DNA from: Paracoccus zhejiangensis
Lineage (GTDB): Bacteria; Pseudomonadota; Alphaproteobacteria; Rhodobacterales; Rhodobacteraceae
DNA length: 64,000 bases
Assembly: GCF_002847445.1 (NCBI RefSeq)
Contig: NZ_CP025430.1
Span: forward strand, 124,001-188,000
Direction of reading: 5' to 3'
Positions 59,918 to 64,000 of this stretch are shown here, piece by piece. The notes under the pieces are model-generated. The model worked only from the letters and a program-made list of their open reading frames with translations, was not told the origin of the DNA and searched no databases. The position numbers and the translations under genes were made by a program. Every line of letters begins with the position of its first letter. The first letter of the stretch is position 1.

Positions 59918-61690
59918 CTACAGCACCAGGATGCTGCGGCTGTCATAGACCGAGCGGCCGGCATTGACGTCGCGCAGGAGCGCCCGGCCGAGGGCGTTGC
60001 AGATCGCGACGATGCCGTCGATGCGCTCCGAGGAGCGTTCCTTGTCCGGCTTGATATTGCCGGCCGGATCATGGCGCACGGCGACATTCGAGGCATTCCA
60101 GCGCAGCACCGGATGGCCGCCATGCCACAAGAGCCGCGACACCGAGAGCCGCTCAAGTTCCGCGGTCGGCGCCGCCATGCTCAGAAACCCCTGACCGAAC
60201 TGCACCAGGTTGATCCCCTCATCCTGCAGATGCTGGACGATCTCTCCGGCGAAGGTGCGGTCGTAAGAGAGCTCGCGCAGATCGTAGCGCCCCGCGAGTG
60301 CGATGATCTCGGCCTCGATAAAGGCGAAATCGGTGGCATTGCCGGGGGTGGCGGAGAGGAGCCCCTGGTTGCGCCAGGTATCGTAGGGCACTCGATCGCG
60401 CTTACCCCGGCGCAGAATATCTTCCTCAGGCACCCAGAAGCGGGGCAGCACGATCCATTTCTCGGCCAGATCACCGAGCGCGGGGTCCCCCGTCGGTGGG
60501 AACAGCAGCATGAAGGCCGAGAGGTCGTTGACCCGGGCGAGATCGAGCCCGCCATAGCATTCGCGGCCCAGCAGCTTCTGCTCCAGATCATCCAGCCCGG
60601 CGCGGATATCTCGCCAATCAGCCCCGTCACCCGGCCCGCCCTCGGCCCAGACGCCCATGTCGAGCCAGCGGGTGACCTGTTCGGTCCATTCATTCAGCCG
60701 CAGCCGCCGGATGGCGTTCTGCTGCGCCGGCATCTCGCGGGCCTCGTCGATCTGACGCTTCAGATCGTCGCGTTTCACCGTCACTCCGAGGCTGGGATTA
60801 GCCTTCACCCAGACCGCAGGATCAGTCCAGTCATCGCCCGCGTCGATGGTGGCGATGAAGGCAAACCAGCTGTCGGCCGCGTCATGCGGCACGCTGCCTT
60901 CCAGCGCCTTGACCGAGAACTCGTGATGCTGGCGACAGACCGAATGGCGGTCATGGCCGGCGGTGGTGATCTCGACGATCAGCGGCTGGCGCCGGGCACC
61001 GGTGGCGGTGTTGAGCTTCTGAATGATTTCCGGTCCGGGATGTTCATGCACCTCGTCCACGGCGGCCAGATGCACGTTGAGCCCGTCCATCTTGCTGGCA
61101 TCGGCCGAGAGCGGTCGGAACCAAGACGCGGTCGGCAGCACCGCGAGGTTGTTGACGGTGCGGGTGACCCTTGCCGTCAGGGCCGGGCTCGCCGCCACCA
61201 TGCGCTCGGCCTCGCCAAACACGATCCGCGCCTGATCGCGGGTGGTGGCGGCCGCATAGACATGGGCGCCCGGCTCCCCATCGGCAATCAGCGCATAGAG
61301 CGCGATCCCCGCCAGCAGCGCCGATTTGCCGTTCTTGCGCGCAACCTCGACGTAAGCGGTGCGGAACCGGCGCAGCCCATCGGCGCGTTTCCAGCCGAAC
61401 ACCGCGCCGACGACGAAGGCTTGCCACGGCTGCAGCACGAAGGGCTGCCCGGCCCACTCTCCGGTCGAGTGCCGCAGATGGGTGAAAAACTCGATCGCGT
61501 GCAGCGCCCCCGTGCGGTCCCAGGAGAGGCCGCGGGGCTTGCCGGAGGTCAGATCTGCCAGATGCCGTGCGCAGGCCAGCTTCACCAGCCGGCCCGCGGT
61601 GATCGTTCCGCCGGTGACTGCCTTTGCGTAGGCTGTGACCGGACAGGCCGGCAACTTCCGCCCGGTGCCGGTTTTACGCCTTGCTGCCAC
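59918..61690 (-). CDS. Phage terminase large subunit
   Basis: 590 residues. The packaging ATPase has Walker A VARKNGKSAL (116-125) and Walker B HLAAVDEVHEH (208-218, with acidic DE at 212-213); the C-terminal RNase H-like nuclease has an Asp in YGGLDLARVNDL and later ones in KERSSERIDGIVAICNAL. It moves and cuts concatemeric DNA into the prohead. It overlaps the small subunit gene by 17 nt. Confidence 0.95.
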   Translation of the reverse strand: MAARRKTGTGRKLPACPVTAYAKAVTGGTITAGRLVKLACARHLADLTSGKPRGLSWDRTGALHAIEFFTHLRHSTGEWAGQPFVLQPWQAFVVGAVFGWKRADGLRRFRTAYVEVARKNGKSALLAGIALYALIADGEPGAHVYAAATTRDQARIVFGEAERMVAASPALTARVTRTVNNLAVLPTASWFRPLSADASKMDGLNVHLAAVDEVHEHPGPEIIQKLNTATGARRQPLIVEITTAGHDRHSVCRQHHEFSVKALEGSVPHDAADSWFAFIATIDAGDDWTDPAVWVKANPSLGVTVKRDDLKRQIDEAREMPAQQNAIRRLRLNEWTEQVTRWLDMGVWAEGGPGDGADWRDIRAGLDDLEQKLLGRECYGGLDLARVNDLSAFMLLFPPTGDPALGDLAEKWIVLPRFWVPEEDILRRGKRDRVPYDTWRNQGLLSATPGNATDFAFIEAEIIALAGRYDLRELSYDRTFAGEIVQHLQDEGINLVQFGQGFLSMAAPTAELERLSVSRLLWHGGHPVLRWNASNVAVRHDPAGNIKPDKERSSERIDGIVAICNALGRALLRDVNAGRSVYDSRSILVL

Positions 61691-62144
61691 GGTTCAGATA
61701 ATCCTCGAATGGATCGCGACTGTCAGTGGGTTCGGCCATGCGTACCCGGCTGCGGCTGGAGGGCGTCATCCCGAATTCAGCTTCGATCTGTCCCATCTGT
61801 GCCAGGCATTTGTTGGCCACCGCCAGAAACGGGTTCTGGATGATATTGCCACCCACGGTCTTGACCACCGGGCCGCGGCGCTTGACTTCGGCCTCCGCCT
61901 CGAGCCAACGGCGCCAGATGACCACGTAGCGCGCCAGCGCCCCCACATCGAGCTCGGTCATCACCCCGTGGCGGGCCAGCAGCCCCGCCATCTCGGTGAA
62001 CTTCGCGGCCGCCGCCGCCTCGAGGTGATCGGGTGGCGGTGGTGTTGCCACAACCGGCTTCGGCTCATCGGCGCTGATCCGGTGCGGCCGTGCGGTGCCT
62101 TTCACCAGCTTCAACTGCGTCGGCAAGGGTTTGCGACCGGGCAT
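61674..62144 (-). CDS. P27-family terminase small subunit
   Basis: 156 residues. Starts MPGRKPLPTQLKLVKGTARP, the typical P27-family opening; a helical middle (LDVGALARYVVIWRRWLEAE) and GGNIIQNPFLAVANKCLAQM follow, then SRSRVRM. It recognises the packaging site. ATG at 62144 is chosen for the conserved start; the frame stays open to 62252 without family homology. Confidence 0.92.
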   Translation of the reverse strand: MPGRKPLPTQLKLVKGTARPHRISADEPKPVVATPPPPDHLEAAAAAKFTEMAGLLARHGVMTELDVGALARYVVIWRRWLEAEAEVKRRGPVVKTVGGNIIQNPFLAVANKCLAQMGQIEAEFGMTPSSRSRVRMAEPTDSRDPFEDYLNRGSKA

Positions 62145-62350
62145 GGCAGGTTCTTCCGCATCTTCTCCAATGCAACGGGCACGAAGAATACGAAACTCGA
62201 CGTCGACCCCTCGCAAATTGCGCGAGCGGACCCCATATGCAGTCAGCAACACTTGTTTTCGAATCTGCTCCTTTTCCGGCTCAGCTCTCGATCGTCAGCT
62301 TTGCCGGGTCGTTGCGTTGTGCGAACGACATACAGACAAGGAGTATCACG

Positions 62351-62557
62351 ATGGCCAATGGCACCGTGAAATGGTTCAATTCCGCCAAGGGTTTCGGCTT
62401 CATCCAGCCAGAGAGCGGCTCGAAGGACATCTTCGTCCACATCTCTGCGGTCGAGCGGGCTGGCATCCACCAGCTGAATGACGGTCAGGCCGTTTCATTC
62501 GATCTTGAGCGCGACCGTAACGGTCGGGACTCGGCAACGAACCTCGTTCTCGCCTGA
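62351..62557 (+). CDS. Cold-shock protein (CspA family)
   Basis: 68 residues. RNP1 KGFGFIQ and RNP2 DIFVHISAVE are intact after the start MANGTVKWFNSA. It binds single-stranded RNA/DNA as a chaperone. AAGGAG precedes the ATG. About 200 bp of non-coding DNA upstream lie opposite the terminase start, so a long 5' leader as in cold-shock genes is possible. It runs against the phage genes around it. Confidence 0.95.
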   Translation: MANGTVKWFNSAKGFGFIQPESGSKDIFVHISAVERAGIHQLNDGQAVSFDLERDRNGRDSATNLVLA

Positions 62558-62636
62558 GCGAAACATCCATCATGAAGGCTGGGCGGCGGCTTGGCGCGCC
62601 CTCCTTCACCCAGCACCGGGTGCATAGCGCTCCCGG

Positions 62637-62942
62637 GTGCCGAATTTCCTGAAAGAACTGACTTTGATAGAAATCCACTGGGGCAAACCGTTGTCCTTTG
62701 TCGTTTCGTCTGCGGGCGAGATACAGAACTTCTCCACAGCCGAACAGGTCCGCTACTGGTTGCGAAAGAAATGGCCCGTCACCGACCAGGCGCGTGATCG
62801 TGCGCTTCACCAGGTGGAAGCTGCCATGGACTGCATGGCATCGGTCGCGACTGCGCGCCGCGCCTTCATCGTGGCGGCCAGATCGGCCGGCTTCGTATCG
62901 CGGCACCTCGCAAGTCAACCAGAGTACCGCGTTAACGCGTGA
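62637..62942 (+). CDS. DUF982 family protein
   Basis: 101 residues, start GTG at 62637. The DUF982 pattern is seen: hydrophobic strand (KPLSFVVSSAGEIQNFSTAE), VRYWLRKKWPV, RALHQVEAAMDCMASVATAR, RRAFIVAARSAGF. The family is common in rhizobia and roseobacters and has no known function. It is transcribed with cspA and the 52-residue gene after it, in a plus-strand block within the prophage. Confidence 0.78.
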   Translation: MPNFLKELTLIEIHWGKPLSFVVSSAGEIQNFSTAEQVRYWLRKKWPVTDQARDRALHQVEAAMDCMASVATARRAFIVAARSAGFVSRHLASQPEYRVNA

Positions 62943-63040
62943 TCCACGTGAACGACCACCAGATCGGCGGGACGGTCCTTGCGCGGCGCTGACAATAATA
63001 CGACCGCAGTGAAGCAACCCCGCTCGCGAGAGGAAAGCCG

Positions 63041-63199
63041 ATGCCCGACTCCGAGGACCGAACCGACGCAGATCTCACATTTCTGATCCTGGAGAACTGC
63101 CACGACCTTGGCGTTGGCGACGGCCCTGCACAGGCGATGGTTGAGCGGGTGCTGAAAAACCGCCGGATGGCGCGGGCACCGAAGACCGCAGTCGAGTGA
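63041..63199 (+). CDS. 52-residue hypothetical protein
   Basis: Starts MPDSEDRTDADLTFLILENC and ends RMARAPKTAVE. GAGAGGAAA lies seven bases upstream of the ATG, and codon use is like its neighbours. Acidic first half, basic second half, one Cys. No family recognised. It follows DUF982 in the plus-strand block and ends 13 bp before the stop of the convergent DUF7220 gene. Confidence 0.6.
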   Translation: MPDSEDRTDADLTFLILENCHDLGVGDGPAQAMVERVLKNRRMARAPKTAVE

Positions 63200-63211
63200 C
63201 CGCGCGGTGTT

Positions 63212-63436
63212 TCATGGTGCACCCCGCATCCGGATCGCCTCGAACACCCTCCGCAAGGCGAAGGAACGGGCAATCGACATGACCGTGAATGCGGCGCCGA
63301 TCTTCAGGTTCTGCGCCAGCGTTATGTGCAGGCCGAAGATGGGAAAGATCAGGATCTGCGTGACAACCGCGACGCCGTAGCCGACGATCACGTTGGCGAC
63401 GGACTCGGCCAGCGACATGAGACGGGATTGTTTCAT
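63212..63436 (-). CDS. DUF7220 family phage membrane protein
   Basis: 74 residues: MKQSRLMSLAESVANVIVGY, two hydrophobic stretches (YGVAVVTQILIFPIFGLHI; LKIGAAFTVMSIARSFALRR) and VFEAIRMRG. I recall this family from alphaproteobacterial prophages close to terminase and methylase genes; function unknown. ATG overlaps the stop of the upstream methyltransferase gene (ATGA). Confidence 0.82.
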   Translation of the reverse strand: MKQSRLMSLAESVANVIVGYGVAVVTQILIFPIFGLHITLAQNLKIGAAFTVMSIARSFALRRVFEAIRMRGAP

Positions 63437-64000
63437 GCCGCCTCGCTCCGGCTGCGCCGCTTGCGGGCGGAGGCATCACTGTCAGCGTCGCCATCCGCCT
63501 CCGCAACCGTGCCTGCGTGTTCACCAAGCCGCTTGGCCTTCAACTCGGTGAAGGTGCGTCCGTCGCCGTCGAGGATCACATCGCGGCCGGTCTCGGCCTG
63601 CCACCGTTCGACGGCGACATCGACATAGGCCGGGCTGATCTCCATCGCGAAGACGCGGCGGCCATTGGCTTCGCCCGCCATGATCTGCGAGCCGGAGCCG
63701 GAGAAGGGCTCATAGCAAAGCCCGCCGCGCGCGACGTGCTGGCGCATCGGGATGCCGAAGGCGTCGAGCGGCTTCGGCGTGGGATGGTCGGGGCGCTCGT
63801 CCCTGGCGAAACTCGGCATCTCCCAGGTCGAGGGCAGCGTCTGATCGGCCACTTTCGGCGGGCGGTTCGGACGCCGCCAGCCCATGAAGCAGGGCTCGTG
63901 TTTCCACAGGTAATGCGACCGGGTCAGCACCCCGCGGTCCTTCACCCAGATGATCTGCTGGTGGACGAAGGCGCCGGCCTTTTCCCAGCAGGCTTCCAGC
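63433..64000 (-). CDS. Phage DNA methyltransferase, C-terminal part (runs off the window)
   Basis: The visible 188 residues start within the frame at the window edge (LEACWEKAGAFVHQQIIWVK) and include HYLWKHEPCFMGW, HPTPKPLDAFG, the SAM motif CYEPFSGSGSQIMA and VFAMEISPAYVDVAVERWQ. This order (catalytic part before FxGxG) is of beta-class methylases; such phage proteins often have an N-terminal ParB-like domain, not visible here. It would protect phage DNA from host restriction. Confidence 0.88.
   Translation of the reverse strand, partial: LEACWEKAGAFVHQQIIWVKDRGVLTRSHYLWKHEPCFMGWRRPNRPPKVADQTLPSTWEMPSFARDERPDHPTPKPLDAFGIPMRQHVARGGLCYEPFSGSGSQIMAGEANGRRVFAMEISPAYVDVAVERWQAETGRDVILDGDGRTFTELKAKRLGEHAGTVAEADGDADSDASARKRRSRSEAA

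Larger units (their letters stand above)
51528..64000 (-). mobile_element. HK97-type prophage (lysis, head, packaging part; extends past the window)
   Basis: Minus-strand genes occur in the phage order terminase small - large - portal - protease - capsid - connector - head closure, then a truncated tail-fibre gene, DUF6127, endolysin and spanins. The element continues beyond 64000 with a DNA methyltransferase. Its left end is near 51,530-51,830 next to hsdR. No attachment repeat or integrase is visible. Loss of the tail module suggests a defective element. Confidence 0.85.

Noticed and set aside
1..64000. CRISPR arrays, rRNA genes, known riboswitches
   Set aside because: No regularly spaced direct repeats, no rRNA-like sequence, and no recognisable riboswitch core were seen on reading the window.

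Overview
The window is GC-rich alphaproteobacterial DNA, most likely Paracoccus or a close Rhodobacteraceae relative. The omega-aminotransferase at 30909 looks, from memory, nearly the same as the characterised Paracoccus denitrificans enzyme. Alternative GTG starts, 4-nt start/stop overlaps and roseobacter-type neighbours (uvrC-pgsA-moaD-moaE) fit that group.

Layout. 1-8,815 is housekeeping DNA on the minus strand: partial gshA, moaE, moaD, pgsA, uvrC, a coupled chain sppA / 38-residue membrane peptide / Ca-Na exchanger / SDR, and a LacI-type regulator. A tRNA-Arg(CCT) at 8924-9000 opens a disturbed stretch to about 16,900. It holds an IS1595-like fragment, an IS66 fragment, a truncated RND efflux adaptor, and accessory genes: a glutathione transferase, a DUF4242 protein, a secreted alpha/beta hydrolase facing a membrane-anchored winged-helix/TPR regulator, and a TetR regulator with a flavoprotein. 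16,896-23,211 is a compact five-gene set (thermostable-hemolysin-family protein, AMP-ligase, SDR, TauD-type dioxygenase, DUF6134 exported protein) facing its own response regulator/histidine kinase pair. 23,618-40,547 is mixed metabolism: MscS channel, DapA-like aldolase, penicillin-acylase homologue, beta-hydroxyacid dehydrogenase, DoxX, CoA-transferase A/B, omega-aminotransferase plus methyltransferase, comEC, gltX, gltA, a YibI/YibH-like pair and an SDR.

41,203-51,541 is a defence island organised as one operon: small HTH gene, hsdM, a DUF262/HNH (GmrSD-like) nuclease, a phosphoribosyltransferase-fold conflict protein, an HsdS whose N-terminus is a NADAR domain, and hsdR. Almost every junction overlaps. 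The type I restriction system therefore carries a possible modification-dependent nuclease, a PRTase-like effector or sensor, and a nucleotide/ADP-ribose N-glycosidase fused to the DNA-recognition subunit. I consider this the most novel system in the window.

51,528-64,000 is the lysis, head and packaging part of an HK97-type prophage (minus strand, running out of the window): DNA methyltransferase, DUF7220, terminase small and large, portal, ClpP-like protease, capsid, connector, head closure, then directly a DUF2793 tail-fibre gene without a start codon, DUF6127, M15 endolysin with a C-terminal membrane helix, and overlapping spanins. The tail module expected between head closure and fibre is missing, so the element is probably defective. 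Plus-strand insertions (an exported RcnB-like moron, a cold-shock gene, DUF982 and a 52-residue gene) interrupt it. I saw no CRISPR array, rRNA or integrase.
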